64,000 nt of DNA from Saprospiraceae bacterium (GTDB lineage: Bacteria > Bacteroidota > Bacteroidia > Chitinophagales > Saprospiraceae). This document shows positions 26,617 through 37,029 of this stretch, piece by piece. The stretch is from NCBI GenBank assembly GCA_016713025.1, contig JADJPZ010000004.1:3883001-3947000 (forward strand), written 5' to 3'. Position 1 is the stretch's first letter; every line of letters starts with the position of its first letter. Position numbers and translations under genes: made by a program. The notes beneath the pieces are model-generated. The model did no database searches. It saw only the letters and a list, made by a program, of their open reading frames with translations, and was not told where the DNA came from.

Positions 26617-27339
26617 TTAGTTGCAGTTTTTAAGCCTTCCTGTACCATTTATTTTGGAAGAAATCACAGGTGATCCTTTAAAACAGACTGTTCCATTACC
26701 GTCAATGATGACATTAAGACTTTCAGTGGTAAATGTATTGACTGTGGCATTTCCATCGATCGTGATTTGTGTGTTTTTTACTTGCATCTCATGACCATGG
26801 ATGGTTGCATTTCCATCCACAATGATGTCAAGTCTTTCTGATTGTCCCTTGAGGTCTGCCTTGGCGTTGCCATCTATATCCAAAACAAGAGATTTTAGCA
26901 TCTTAATATCCAGATATAATGATGCGTTTCCATCTACAGTGCATTTCAAGCTTTGACTTAAATTGTCCAGTCCTGTTTCAGTATCGACTTTCACATTTCC
27001 GTCTATGATCAATTCGTTGAGGTCAGGAACTGTGATCCACAGTTTTGCATCCTTAGAACTAAAAATACAATTATTCCTTATCCTTGCTTTCCAGGTGACA
27101 TTGTTCACTGTTGATCTTTTTTCCAGATCATTGATCATGTCTTCTTTACCTTCTATGACGATTTTTTGTACACTTCCTTTTTGGAGGATGACTTCACAAG
27201 GGAAATCCAAATCCAGTTTATGAAAAGTACTGATTTTCAATTCTTTGCGTACAATGGCTCCATCATAACAATCAAGTACATCACCCAATCCACAGCTCAT
27301 CAACAGTGTAATCATCAATAATAAACCTACATTTTTCAT
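26617..27339 (-). CDS. DUF2807 (GIN domain) lipoprotein
   Basis: The 240-residue product starts MKNVGLLLMITLLMSC, a lipoprotein signal, and shows the DUF2807 pattern STFHKLDLDFPCEVILQKGS followed by repeated single-strand turns ending in DGN (IIDGNVKV, VDGNASL, DIDGNAKAD, VDGNATI, IDGNATV, IDGNGTV), which form a right-handed beta-helix. The family is common in Bacteroidota and often occurs near stress or envelope genes; no activity is established. It lies 37 bp after the TonB receptor gene and probably shares its mRNA. Confidence 0.88.
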   Translation of the reverse strand: MKNVGLLLMITLLMSCGLGDVLDCYDGAIVRKELKISTFHKLDLDFPCEVILQKGSVQKIVIEGKEDMINDLEKRSTVNNVTWKARIRNNCIFSSKDAKLWITVPDLNELIIDGNVKVDTETGLDNLSQSLKCTVDGNASLYLDIKMLKSLVLDIDGNAKADLKGQSERLDIIVDGNATIHGHEMQVKNTQITIDGNATVNTFTTESLNVIIDGNGTVCFKGSPVISSKINGTGRLKNCN

Positions 27340-27376
27340 TTCAATATTTTTTAAATTGTTTGAGATAAGAGTATTT

Positions 27377-29725
27377 TTAAAATTCTACTTTATAAGACAA
27401 TACCGGCACAAAAGGCATCATCGTCCATTCTTCCATTTTATCATTTGCGATGTTGTAGGTGAGGCCGCCAATGTTTCTGTTATTGGTCGCATTCATCAGG
27501 TCAAGGGATAAGGTTGATGTCATCTTGTTTTTATTTCTCTTGAATTTGATGCCGACATCCAGCTTATAGAAGTCTTTGAGTCTCACACTGAATGGATTCA
27601 GTTCATCTCTCACTTCTTTTTGTTGTGCCTGTGAGGCAAGCCTGTCTATCGGTGTGTCAAACTGCCCGCCAACCCATGCATTTTTCAGGTTAAACCCCAA
27701 AGTATTTCTTCGTGATTTACCAATTATCCATTCTTTCCCTACTGTGATGACGGACGTAAATCCTGAATTGAAACGGGTATTGGTCCAATCAAGTGACGGT
27801 GTTTTATACTTGGAATCAAAAACTGAACCTGTCACTATATAATACCAATTGTTGTGTAAAAACCTTTCTAACGTCAGTTCAACACCCATATTTCTACCTT
27901 TACCATCATTGACCAAACCAAAGTCAGGAAACAAAAACTGCTGATTGATCATGGCAAAATTTTTATTTTGCCCCTGCCCTACAGGTATTCCATCAAGATG
28001 CTGATAGTACATTTCTGTCTTTAACCTTGTATGGCTACTGATATCCAGATTGTGAGTCAGAACAAGATGATGCGCTTTGGTAAAATCAAGGTCTTCATTC
28101 ACCAGTCTGCCTTCATCTGATTTGACAAAATAAACAATCAATGGCTGTATCTGGCTATGTCTCCCATATGCAATTGCAATGTTTGAACGTTGGTTGAATG
28201 TATATTGGATATTTCCTCTTGGCTCTATGGTTTGTTTTTTATTAAGCATAAAGTTGGTGTAGTGAAAGCCAATATTGGCCGACCATTTTTCATTGAGTCG
28301 GTATTGCATTTGGCTATAAACTCTTGCCATATTGGTATTGTCTTTATTATTGATGATATTGGACAGGTCAGTACCATTTTTATAATCATTGTATACCATC
28401 CGATAGCCTAATCTATCAAAATATCCGCCACTACGCCAGGTGATCTTCGGGTTCACTTTCTGTGTATAATGGATAGCTGCAAAAACTTTGTCTGTGAGAT
28501 TTTCGATGTCATATTTGCTCAGATATGTATATGAAGGATAAACGGTCCTTTGATCATCTGCGAAACCTGATTTTGTAGTTCCATAGGCTATAATGGCAGA
28601 CAGAAATCCATTATTTTTGGTAGAATATGTAAATTTAGCACCATTTACAGACATATTGCTGATAAACTTAGCGTCGTATCTGTGATCAAGTGCACCATTT
28701 TTTTTGTCAAAATCTTCAAGTGTCTCTTCTATATTCTGATTGCTCCATCCATTGATACCGAAAATAGATATGTTTCCTCCTTTGAGAAGTGGTAAATGGA
28801 TATTGTATGAAAGGTCACTGTAATTGAGTACACCTGACAAATCCACTCCCAATTTGCTGATAAGTGACAAAGTGGAATATCTGTAATTGACCAGATAGGA
28901 GCCTTTGTACTTTTTGCTGAATGGTCCTTCGAGTGCTGCTTCCATACCGAGAAATCCGGCTTTTAGCGTAAATTCTCTTTTGCTGTCATTACCTTTTCTT
29001 AATTTGATGTCAAATACACCACCCAAAGCATTGCCATACTCTGCCGCAAATGCTCCGGTTGAAAAATCAGAATTGGACAAGACCTGAGAAGACAACACCG
29101 ATACACCACCACCAGACGAAGCGACATCACCAAAATGATTGGGGTTGGGGATATCAATGCCTTCCATACGGTATAGAAGTCCTGATGGGTGATTTCCTCT
29201 CACAGATACATAGTTATTTCCATCATTTGTGGGTACAACACCGGCAAATGACTGTGCCATACGTGCAGGATCATCCACAGCACCTGCAAATTTACTGCTC
29301 TCCTCTACTGAAAATGTCCTGGTACTTGCATATGCCAGCGAATTGACAGTCTTGGATTTATCAGCTTTACTTGTAATGACCACTTCATCCAGGGCTTTGA
29401 TTTCTTCTTTCATAGCAATATTGAGCACAAGTTCTTTTCCGCTTTTGACTTCGATATTGGACATATAAGCTACATAACCAAGATAGGAAACTTGCAAACT
29501 ATGTCTTCCCAAAGGCAAGGATTCGATGCGAAAATCACCATTTTCGTCCGTGATGGCAGATTGGTTTTCGTGGTGGATGACATAGACGAGCGCACCGATG
29601 AGCGCTTGCTGAGTAACCTCGTCTTTTACGGTGCCACGGATATTGTACAATTGATCTGCTTGAGCAAATAAAAACTGACTTAACAGCAGACTGGCTGCAA
29701 AAAATAAAAATTTAAAACGATTCAT
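27377..29725 (-). CDS. TonB-dependent receptor with carboxypeptidase-like domain
   Basis: The 782-residue outer-membrane protein has a signal peptide (about 1-21), a carboxypeptidase-regulatory-like domain (about 25-110, GTVKDEVTQQALIGALVYV), a plug domain (about 115-235, with SVRGNHPSGLLYRMEGIDIPNPNHFG and VLSNSDFSTGAFAAEYGNALGG) and a 22-strand type beta-barrel to the C terminus, which ends VPVLSYKVEF. It imports an unknown ligand with TonB energy. No SusD gene follows, so a carbohydrate role is less likely. Codes upstream of the DUF2807 lipoprotein and the sigma/FecR/STN genes on the same strand. Confidence 0.92.
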   Translation of the reverse strand: MNRFKFLFFAASLLLSQFLFAQADQLYNIRGTVKDEVTQQALIGALVYVIHHENQSAITDENGDFRIESLPLGRHSLQVSYLGYVAYMSNIEVKSGKELVLNIAMKEEIKALDEVVITSKADKSKTVNSLAYASTRTFSVEESSKFAGAVDDPARMAQSFAGVVPTNDGNNYVSVRGNHPSGLLYRMEGIDIPNPNHFGDVASSGGGVSVLSSQVLSNSDFSTGAFAAEYGNALGGVFDIKLRKGNDSKREFTLKAGFLGMEAALEGPFSKKYKGSYLVNYRYSTLSLISKLGVDLSGVLNYSDLSYNIHLPLLKGGNISIFGINGWSNQNIEETLEDFDKKNGALDHRYDAKFISNMSVNGAKFTYSTKNNGFLSAIIAYGTTKSGFADDQRTVYPSYTYLSKYDIENLTDKVFAAIHYTQKVNPKITWRSGGYFDRLGYRMVYNDYKNGTDLSNIINNKDNTNMARVYSQMQYRLNEKWSANIGFHYTNFMLNKKQTIEPRGNIQYTFNQRSNIAIAYGRHSQIQPLIVYFVKSDEGRLVNEDLDFTKAHHLVLTHNLDISSHTRLKTEMYYQHLDGIPVGQGQNKNFAMINQQFLFPDFGLVNDGKGRNMGVELTLERFLHNNWYYIVTGSVFDSKYKTPSLDWTNTRFNSGFTSVITVGKEWIIGKSRRNTLGFNLKNAWVGGQFDTPIDRLASQAQQKEVRDELNPFSVRLKDFYKLDVGIKFKRNKNKMTSTLSLDLMNATNNRNIGGLTYNIANDKMEEWTMMPFVPVLSYKVEF

Positions 29726-29931
29726 TTTCCTTTGTTTTGGTAGTATGAAAACAAAGGAGGGTTTTACCCCTATATGTGGGATTGAAAAATTTTATTCATA
29801 GTGTAAGATGAAGTTGTCGTACGATAAATTTATCTTACGATATTTTTATCGTAAGATGTAAAAACTCTTTATATGTTAGAACAAACATAAATCATTCGCT
29901 TCAGGACATTGTTGGAGAATTCGGGAACATT

Positions 29932-30546
29932 TTATTCCTCATGAAAAAGGCTGAGTTGTGCCGGTGGGGGCAATAATTGAAAACTTAATCTGTGATACTC
30001 TGTAACACCATAATTTTGGATAGCTGCCCTGTGCGCTTCTGTTGGGTAGCCCTTGTTTGTGTCCCACTGATAATGCGGATATTTTTTATGCAATTTTTTC
30101 ATATAATCATCCCTGTAGGTTTTTGCAAGGATAGAAGCTGCCGCTATGGAAGTATAAATGCCATCACCTCTGATGATACAATCATGTTGTACTTTTTTAT
30201 AAGGTATAAATCTGTTACCATCAATGATGATATGGTCAGGTCTGGTTTTTAGTTTGTCCAAGGCTTTGTGCATAGTTCTGACTGAAGCCCAAAGAATGTT
30301 ATATTTATCTATGTCTGGCGCATCCATTTTGCTTACGGCATAGGAAATCGCCTCACTTTCGATGATATATCTGAGTTCGTCTCTCTTTTTTTCTGATATT
30401 TGTTTGGAATCATTGATGTCAGGGTGATAAAAATCGGAAGGTAAAATCACTGCAGCTGCAAAAACCGGGCCTGCAAGACGGCCTCGACCTGCCTCATCAC
30501 AACCAGCTTCAGCTATTTTTCCGGAATGATTATTTAATAGTGCCAA
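29932..30546 (-). CDS. rnhB: Ribonuclease HII
   Basis: Removes RNA from RNA/DNA hybrids, including single ribonucleotides. The 204-residue product has the family motifs AGCDEAGRGRLAGPVFAAAV (D17, E18), IIIDGN (D109) and the KTYRDDYM stretch (D146), providing the four acidic metal ligands. Length is normal. It stands alone, 59 bases from the divergent repeats downstream of the TonB receptor promoter region. Confidence 0.97.
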   Translation of the reverse strand: MALLNNHSGKIAEAGCDEAGRGRLAGPVFAAAVILPSDFYHPDINDSKQISEKKRDELRYIIESEAISYAVSKMDAPDIDKYNILWASVRTMHKALDKLKTRPDHIIIDGNRFIPYKKVQHDCIIRGDGIYTSIAAASILAKTYRDDYMKKLHKKYPHYQWDTNKGYPTEAHRAAIQNYGVTEYHRLSFQLLPPPAQLSLFHEE

Positions 30547-30638
30547 TGAAAAAGACTTTGAACAAAGATAATCACCATCATTGGGTTATTAAAAACTTTT
30601 GATGTTTAAAATAATTAATATTTGACAATCAGGTTTTA

Positions 30639-31556
30639 CTAAAAACCATTTTCCATAAGTATCTTAATGACCTGATTTTCAGTAAGTTTTGTGATTTTAG
30701 ATATAAAGGGTACTTCTAATCCTTCTTTTTTCATTTCAATGACGATGGTGATTATATTCGCCTTCATTCCTTCTTCACGACCTTTTTCCAGACCTTCTTC
30801 AAGTCCTTCTTCACGGCCTTCAAACTTGGCTGTTTCCAGCATACTCCTACTGATCACCCGATCCTTGATGTAAGCTTCGTATTCGTATTTTGTGGTGGTA
30901 TCCATCTGGTCTATCTTTAATAAGTGAGCAACTTTATTCAATCCTCTTGCTTTTGAGTTTTCGGGGACAGCATTATGTTTGAAGTAATAAATCCAATCAT
31001 CTAAGGAATCCCGGGACAAATCATTAAACCGATTGACTTTGATGATGTAATATTCAGGATATATTGCTGATATGTGCTCGATATTGAAGGCTTTTTTTTG
31101 GCCTGCATTGATCTGCAATATATCCCTGGTGTGGATACCTTTAAATTCTGTAGTACCTTTATAAATGTAGTCATCTCCTTGACCCAAGTCAAAATAAACA
31201 ATATTGATGGAATAAATCTTGCGAACCTTGTCATATGGATCACCTTTTTCTAAGTAATCGACGATCAACTTACTGCTGCCATACAACATACGATGCATAT
31301 AGTCAAGCTCACTATTATATTGGAGTTCAATGAGAATCAATTCTTTATCTGAAGATTCGCAAAGGATATCTACTTTATTGATTTTGCTGTACTCTTCGGC
31401 AGCATTTGCCTCTGACTCAGGAATGTTGATGATTTTCATCTCGCGATGGAGCAATTCAGATAAAAATCCTTCTAACACATCATAGTTTGCCTTCTGACGC
31501 AACAATCTCTTGATGGCCCAGTCAAAACTTATCAATGGTCTCGAAGAATCACTCAT
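30639..31556 (-). CDS. Rpn-family PD-(D/E)XK nuclease / putative transposase
   Basis: The 305-residue product matches the Rpn/TIGR01784 type: FDWAIKRLLRQKANYDVLEGFLSELL at the start, then the nuclease core NKVDILCES...LILIELQYN with Asp and the E-x-Q variant of E-x-K. The C-terminal segment contains the hypervariable repeat EGREEGLEEGLEKGREEG seen in most members, then a helical end. Known RpnA-like proteins are DNA endonucleases that promote RecA-independent recombination. There are no terminal repeats, so it is not an insertion sequence here. Confidence 0.88.
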   Translation of the reverse strand: MSDSSRPLISFDWAIKRLLRQKANYDVLEGFLSELLHREMKIINIPESEANAAEEYSKINKVDILCESSDKELILIELQYNSELDYMHRMLYGSSKLIVDYLEKGDPYDKVRKIYSINIVYFDLGQGDDYIYKGTTEFKGIHTRDILQINAGQKKAFNIEHISAIYPEYYIIKVNRFNDLSRDSLDDWIYYFKHNAVPENSKARGLNKVAHLLKIDQMDTTTKYEYEAYIKDRVISRSMLETAKFEGREEGLEEGLEKGREEGMKANIITIVIEMKKEGLEVPFISKITKLTENQVIKILMENGF

Positions 31557-31759
31557 AACACTTCAGAATCTATCTTAGAACTACAAAATTAAGTAAATAA
31601 TTCCATTTTCAAGCAAAAAGATTATTGGTCATGCATCCCACAATTTAACTGAAAGCCTATTTTGATATTGTTTGTTGAATTTTGATTTAAAGAATAAAAT
31701 GCTTAAGTAATTCAATTGCATTTTTATGCACAGAAATATCCTGAATCTCTGATCAACCC

Positions 31760-33001
31760 TTACTCATACCTCAATGCCTCGATAGGATCGAGCCTTGATG
31801 CTTTCAATGCAGGATAAAGTCCCGAAACCAAACCTACAATTATACAAACGGATATACCCAACAATATCCAATTCCAAGGGATAAAAAATCTTCCTTCTAC
31901 CATCACAGAGACACCAAATCCCATTAAAATCCCCAGGATGATACCCACCAATCCACCCATGAGACAAATGACCACAGCTTCTATCAAAAATTGCATGAGA
32001 ACATTTTTTCTTGTGGCACCTATGGCTTTTCTGATGCCTATTTCTTTTGTTCTTTCTGTCACAGAGACGAGCATGATATTCATAAGACCTATAGATGCAC
32101 CCAGCAAGGTGAGCATAGCTATCACGACGGTACTCCACCGCAAAGTAGAAGTCATTTCCTTGAGTTGATTTAGGATGCCGTCACTTTTACGGATTTCGAA
32201 ATCATTGGCTTCAGAAACTTTAAGTTTTCGCACATTTCGCATGGTTCCGATAGCCGTATTGATGGCGTCATCCATTTCATTGGGATTGGCCACGGCCACA
32301 GTGACGTTATAAGGTTTTTCTGCATAGCCGTATAGCACTTTGGAGTTAAATAAGGGTATGAACACACGACTATCATTTGATCCACCTGATGAAGCTCCTT
32401 TGCTTTTGAGTGCTCCAATGATTTTGTATTTGTTACTGTTGATATATACATCACTTGAAACCGCCTTTTCAGGTTTGTCCAGAAACAGCTTTTTGACGAT
32501 TTCGCTACCTATGATTACTTTATTGGATGTAGAGAAAATCTCATTATTGGTAAAATTTCTGCCGGCTGCCAACTCAAAAGCAGAGGTATTGAGGTAGTTT
32601 TCGTCTATTCCTATCACCCTTATAGTTGGATTGGTTTTTTTATCGCCTGCTTTGATAGTAGCATTGCCCACACAGAATGACTCAACAGAAACTTTAGCTG
32701 CTCCATAGTGATAGGAAGATTTAAAATCCATAGCCTGATCGAAATATATTACATCAGCTGATTTTTTACGTCTGCCACGGTCGTTGCTTCTCAGGTTCTC
32801 TGACAATGGCCTTACACTAAAGGAATTGGCTCCAAGTCTGTTGAAATTATCACTCATACTAAATAGTATACTATCTATAGCTGTAAGAATTCCAACTAAA
32901 CAAGTGATGCCTACGGCAATGATGAGCAAGGTCAGCATTGACCTGAGAAAATTGGCCTTAATAGAACCTAAAGCAAGAAATATATTTTCTAAATAGTGCA
33001 T
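31760..33001 (-). CDS. MacB-like ABC transporter permease without neighbouring ATPase
   Basis: The 413-residue protein has an N-terminal helix (about 18-42, RSMLTLLIIAVGITCLVGILTAI), a periplasmic MacB core domain, and three C-terminal helices with the conserved VTERTKEIGIRKAIGATRKNVLMQFLIEAVVICLMGG and the ending GLYPALKASRLDPIEALRYE. It should work with a LolD-type ATPase, but none is adjacent; the flanking genes are unrelated. It is a single gene. Confidence 0.92.
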   Translation of the reverse strand: MHYLENIFLALGSIKANFLRSMLTLLIIAVGITCLVGILTAIDSILFSMSDNFNRLGANSFSVRPLSENLRSNDRGRRKKSADVIYFDQAMDFKSSYHYGAAKVSVESFCVGNATIKAGDKKTNPTIRVIGIDENYLNTSAFELAAGRNFTNNEIFSTSNKVIIGSEIVKKLFLDKPEKAVSSDVYINSNKYKIIGALKSKGASSGGSNDSRVFIPLFNSKVLYGYAEKPYNVTVAVANPNEMDDAINTAIGTMRNVRKLKVSEANDFEIRKSDGILNQLKEMTSTLRWSTVVIAMLTLLGASIGLMNIMLVSVTERTKEIGIRKAIGATRKNVLMQFLIEAVVICLMGGLVGIILGILMGFGVSVMVEGRFFIPWNWILLGISVCIIVGLVSGLYPALKASRLDPIEALRYE

Positions 33002-33225
33002 ATTCTGACAATAAGCGTAAAATTAAGCAGAATTCATCAATATAGCTCAATAAAATAGAAGTATAGACAATAATCTCCGACTAAATCGCAGGGATATTTT
33101 GAAATTGAATTATTTTTGGAAAATATTTACACTTGTGGGTTGGACTTTTAAGTTGAAGAGTATGGTGTAAATTGATTAAATATTTATGTTTTTACTGCAA
33201 TTTAATTCATAAAAACCTATTGGAA

Positions 33226-33939
33226 ATGGAATTATTGTTTCAGCCAGCTCGGGCATATAAAAATTTTACTTATGATCATTTTCTACCAATAGTACTACTT
33301 TCTTCATTTTTTATACTTGCCATCTGGGTGAGCCAAAGATATGATGAAGAAAAAAGACATAAGTTTGCTTTTTTTATTTCCCTGATCCCATTTATGGCTG
33401 TTGTCACAAGGATGATATGTACTAGCTATGAAGGTATTTTTTCTATACAGGAGGAACTACCACTTCATCTGTGCAGATTGATATCGATGGTGCTTCCGGT
33501 AGTCATTTGGTTGAAAAATATAAAATGGCTCAACACACTCTATTTTCTCATTATTGTCGGGACTTTACAAGCAGTCATCACCGCAGATTTGCAATATACG
33601 ATGCCTCATTACAGTTATTTTATTTATTGGATATTTCATGTAAGCTTGGTCTGGATTCCTGTGTACATAGTATTGAGACTTCGTATTACCCCTGGTCTCA
33701 AGGATATGATCAGGGCATTTATTGTTGGTAATATTTACCTGATGTTGACATTGATCATCAACTTTAGCATCGGATCCAATTATTTTTATACCAGACACAA
33801 GCCACCGGGAGGCTCTCTTCTAGACCTGTTTGGTCCATGGCCCTGGTATATTTTAGTCGTAGAAGGGGTGGCCGTTGTATTATTCATTCTGGCTTATCTG
33901 CCGTTCTATAAAAAAGAAAACAGGCAATCAACTTTTTGA
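33226..33939 (+). CDS. Six-helix membrane protein, TIGR02206/YwaF-like
   Basis: The frame opens at 33172 without a good start; the ATG at 33226 gives MELLFQPARAYKNFTYDHF and is preferred. The 237-residue product has about six membrane helices. EELPLHLCRLISMVLPVVIWLKN, and near the end NYFYTRHKPPGGSLLDLFGPWPWYI, are the two signatures of the TIGR02206 family of unknown function. It is followed by a short inverted repeat (ACAGGCA/TGCCTGT around the stop) that may end transcription. Confidence 0.83.
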   Translation: MELLFQPARAYKNFTYDHFLPIVLLSSFFILAIWVSQRYDEEKRHKFAFFISLIPFMAVVTRMICTSYEGIFSIQEELPLHLCRLISMVLPVVIWLKNIKWLNTLYFLIIVGTLQAVITADLQYTMPHYSYFIYWIFHVSLVWIPVYIVLRLRITPGLKDMIRAFIVGNIYLMLTLIINFSIGSNYFYTRHKPPGGSLLDLFGPWPWYILVVEGVAVVLFILAYLPFYKKENRQSTF

Positions 33940-34213
33940 ATGCCTGTCTCTAATCATTAAAGCCACATTTAAATCTTTCAGTTGTTTTTCATGACACAAA
34001 GATAGGGACTTATAACCAAACTATGAATGTACAATATTCATCAGTTTGTTACTTTTAAGATGTTAATAATTTTTGTAACCTTTTGTAAAATAATAACTTA
34101 TGCCAAATATAATGTTATTTTCAACATTTTTTGAATGTCTTTACGGAATAATATTTTGCAATAATTTAACATTGATTTAATTTATATTTAAGATAAAACG
34201 GATGGTTTAACTT

Positions 34214-34368
34214 AGAGTATGTTTAAATTTTTATTGCCTTAAAATCAATGTATTATGAACCTGGCTTCAAAATAATCGCCTTATTTAGTTCACTAAATGC
34301 GTTGATTATTTTATCGCCAGAACCATAATCTCTTGATTTACAACTAAGAAAAATTTTAAACATACTCT
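34214..34368. mobile_element. 155-bp MITE, family A (AGAGTATGTTTAAA ends)
   Basis: Bounded by AGAGTATGTTTAAA and its reverse complement TTTAAACATACTCT. The interior (TTAAAATCAATGTATTATGAACCT, CCAGAACCATAATC) recurs in order at 56.84-57.0 kb; a deletion derivative lies at 53441-53494. No coding capacity; the mobilising transposase is not in this window. Confidence 0.78.
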
Positions 34369-34707
34369 TAAAATGGATTGTTCTGTCAAGATAATATGTT
34401 AACCGTGTAGGAGTTATTGAATGAATTGAAAAACATAGCCTAATTCCTAAAATTCGAACTCCAACGTGGTTAAATCACAGTGGGAGATATTTTTCAGAGT
34501 TCAAGTCAAAACACAAGAAGAGCGTTAAGAAATCATCGCAAACGTTTTTAGCTCCGATCTGTGGCCGTTGTGCCATAGTTCAGACAAATCCTTCGGCGAG
34601 TATTTTGCAAGCAGAGATTTGGGAAAAGAGCCACATTTCATTAAGTTCTTAATCCTGACAGAGCACTAAGAGCAATTCATATTGTATTAGCTTCTCTAAA
34701 TGAAAAC

Positions 34708-34737
34708 AACCCATTCAAGTTGGTACCTGAATGGGTT
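34708..34737 (-). terminator. Terminator of the PpiD-like gene
   Basis: AACCCATTCA and TGAATGGGTT form a 10-bp stem with a 10-base loop, 32 bases beyond the stop codon; on the minus strand it is followed by GTTGTTTTC. Confidence 0.75.
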
Positions 34738-34768
34738 GTAATTATGATGTAGACATCCTATTAATTCA

Positions 34769-36883
34769 TTAATAGAAGGTAAATCTATTATCGTCTATAT
34801 CTTTGTTTTTCTTGAGTGCTTCCATCAATCTAAAATTGACCTGACCTCTGGCTTGCTGAGTGAGCATCATTTTTTGCATAAATGCACCCGCTTCAGTTGT
34901 AGCTGGTGTTTTGGTAGTGAGTTTTGCCATAAACACTCCTGAACTACCCGCAACAGGACCAACAAGACTACCTGTTTTTGTACTAAACACTTTTCCTGTC
35001 AGCAGAGGTTCAAATGATCCGTCGGGTAATGAGGCTGAACCAAAAGAAACATTTTCGGCAACTTCTAAAGAGTCAGAAAAAATACCGGCAATTGCATTTA
35101 AGTCAGTCCCTTTCATCTTGGATTTGATGATTTCTGCTTTTTTAGCATTTTTTACCAAAGCTTCGATATTGCTTTTTACTGACTCGACTGTGGCTATTCC
35201 GGGCTTGTCGATCGATTTGAGTGCAGCGATAAGATACTTGCTGTCTACATAGTTGGCTTCATCGGCAAAAGTATATAGTTCAGGAGATACCTTGCCTACG
35301 TCAGTATTATCTTCAAATGCCCACCTGATGATGTCTCTGGATGTTTGTCCTGAAGGAAGGTTTGATAAGATGTGGTCATTTTTCTTAATACCACCTGCTA
35401 CTTCTACCTTCATATCACCTGTAGCAAGCTTATTGAGTTCTTCTATGGATTTCGTTTTTTCAAGAGTTGCCATTACTTTATCCTTGATAGCATTCTGAGT
35501 GGCCTCCGACGGAACAAGAGGCTGTACCAGATATGCTACATTGTATTTTACTTCATTGGTTTTGTAGATGAGATTTTCTACTTTGATGAGATGTACTCCA
35601 AACTGGGTAGTCACTTTGTATAAGTTACCTGGTTTACCATTGAATACGGCTTCATTGAATTCAGGTACCATAGCACCGGGTACAAATGTTCCAAGATCTC
35701 CGCCATTGGCGCCCGATCCGGGATCCTGGCTATTTGCGATAGCTGCATCTTTGAAACTGGTTTGACCTGAAGTGATCGCGGCACGTACGCTATCGATGTG
35801 TTTATTGGCTGCAGCCAGCTGTATAGGATCATTGCCGGCAACACTTCTCAGTATGTGGGATGCTTTTGCAGAGTCTGCTATCACTTTTTTATCTACCAGT
35901 TTGGCAAGTATATACATTTTTGCATCTACATAAGGACCGTAGAGCTGACCTGTAGAAAGCGATCCAACCTTATCCTTCAGCTCACCTTGCAGTTCGTCTT
36001 TTTTAGAATATGCACCCTTGTTATAAAAGCCATTATTGCTTGCAGCGAAAAGGGAGTCATTTTTTGTATTTACAAATTCGGTAGATAGTAAGTTCAGTTG
36101 ATCTTTGATTTTTGCAGAATCTTCTGCTGTAGGTACCACATCATATACAAGGAATGATATGTTTCTTACTTCTTCCTTATTGGTATATTTTGTTTCATTT
36201 TCTTTGATATACTTGCTGAAGTCATCATCTGTGAGTTTTACATCAGTATCCTTCACGTATTCAAACGGGATTTTTACATATTCAAAAGTAGCTGTTTCAT
36301 TATTGATTTTATCAAGGGCCTCAGCGTACCATGTTGGTGTATATATTGATTTAGCTACCAGATTGTTGAGTTTGGTTTGCTTTTGGGTCTTGATCACCTG
36401 CTTTCTCAACTCATTAAATCTCGCTGCAAATTCAGGATTTGTGACTGTACCTTCATCCACCGCTTTCTTTATTTCTTCCAGTTGAGCACGGTCTATTTGT
36501 CCGGTTTGGGGATTTGTATAAAATGATTGAACGACAGGGCTTAAATTAGCGCCAAATTCTAGTTCATTGAGTTCATCACTTCCTACTCCTATGCCAGTGC
36601 TTTCACTAATTTTGTCAATGATGGCTTTTTCAATAAAAAAATTCCATAATGAGCTTCTCCTGCCATATACATCTCCTGAACCTTGATAAAGTGCCTGCTC
36701 TGCCCTTTGAAAGTCCATGTAATCAATTTTATTACCATCGATTTTTCCAAGGGTAGTTTTGGATCCAAATGAATTGCTGCTGCCTCCACTGGTCATATCC
36801 ATGATGATAAATCCGGCTAATGCCAAGGCCAGCAATACAACTACCAGCCACATATTGTTTCTTATTTTACCTATTAATGCCAT
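34769..36883 (-). CDS. PpiD/SurA-like peptidyl-prolyl isomerase, membrane-anchored
   Basis: The 704-residue protein starts MALIGKIRNNMWLVVVLLALALAGFII, one membrane anchor, then a SurA_N-type chaperone domain, a parvulin domain (about residues 345-450, with KASHILRS, DPGSGANGGDLGTF, MVPEFNEAVFNGKPGNLYKV and TQFGVHLIKV) and a long C-terminal chaperone part. It assists folding of outer-membrane and periplasmic proteins. Size and order are those of Bacteroidota PpiD-like proteins. It is a single gene with its own terminator. Confidence 0.93.
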   Translation of the reverse strand: MALIGKIRNNMWLVVVLLALALAGFIIMDMTSGGSSNSFGSKTTLGKIDGNKIDYMDFQRAEQALYQGSGDVYGRRSSLWNFFIEKAIIDKISESTGIGVGSDELNELEFGANLSPVVQSFYTNPQTGQIDRAQLEEIKKAVDEGTVTNPEFAARFNELRKQVIKTQKQTKLNNLVAKSIYTPTWYAEALDKINNETATFEYVKIPFEYVKDTDVKLTDDDFSKYIKENETKYTNKEEVRNISFLVYDVVPTAEDSAKIKDQLNLLSTEFVNTKNDSLFAASNNGFYNKGAYSKKDELQGELKDKVGSLSTGQLYGPYVDAKMYILAKLVDKKVIADSAKASHILRSVAGNDPIQLAAANKHIDSVRAAITSGQTSFKDAAIANSQDPGSGANGGDLGTFVPGAMVPEFNEAVFNGKPGNLYKVTTQFGVHLIKVENLIYKTNEVKYNVAYLVQPLVPSEATQNAIKDKVMATLEKTKSIEELNKLATGDMKVEVAGGIKKNDHILSNLPSGQTSRDIIRWAFEDNTDVGKVSPELYTFADEANYVDSKYLIAALKSIDKPGIATVESVKSNIEALVKNAKKAEIIKSKMKGTDLNAIAGIFSDSLEVAENVSFGSASLPDGSFEPLLTGKVFSTKTGSLVGPVAGSSGVFMAKLTTKTPATTEAGAFMQKMMLTQQARGQVNFRLMEALKKNKDIDDNRFTFY

Positions 36884-37029
36884 ATTTTTTAAAAAATTTT
36901 ATTAGCTATAAATATTAAACAGTGCTTCCTTCGTGAAAAAGCGGCACAAAGGTAAAATAATTAATGCTATTTCCAAATATCATAATACTGTGAAGCATAT
37001 TTTTATTTAATTTTGATTTATTTTTTATT

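Larger units (their letters stand above)
33940..34768. other. 830-bp intergenic region with a MITE and a terminator
   Basis: Holds the AGAGTATG element (34214-34368) and the terminator of the foldase gene (34708-34737). The stretch 34375-34680 has no supportable reading frame; it shows weak inverted symmetry between CTGTCAAGA near 34385 and CTGACAG near 34657, suggesting a decayed insertion, but I cannot prove it. Confidence 0.5.

Noticed and set aside
30639..31556. Insertion sequence around the Rpn-type gene
   Set aside because: No terminal inverted repeats or target duplication; the family is called transposase only by history.
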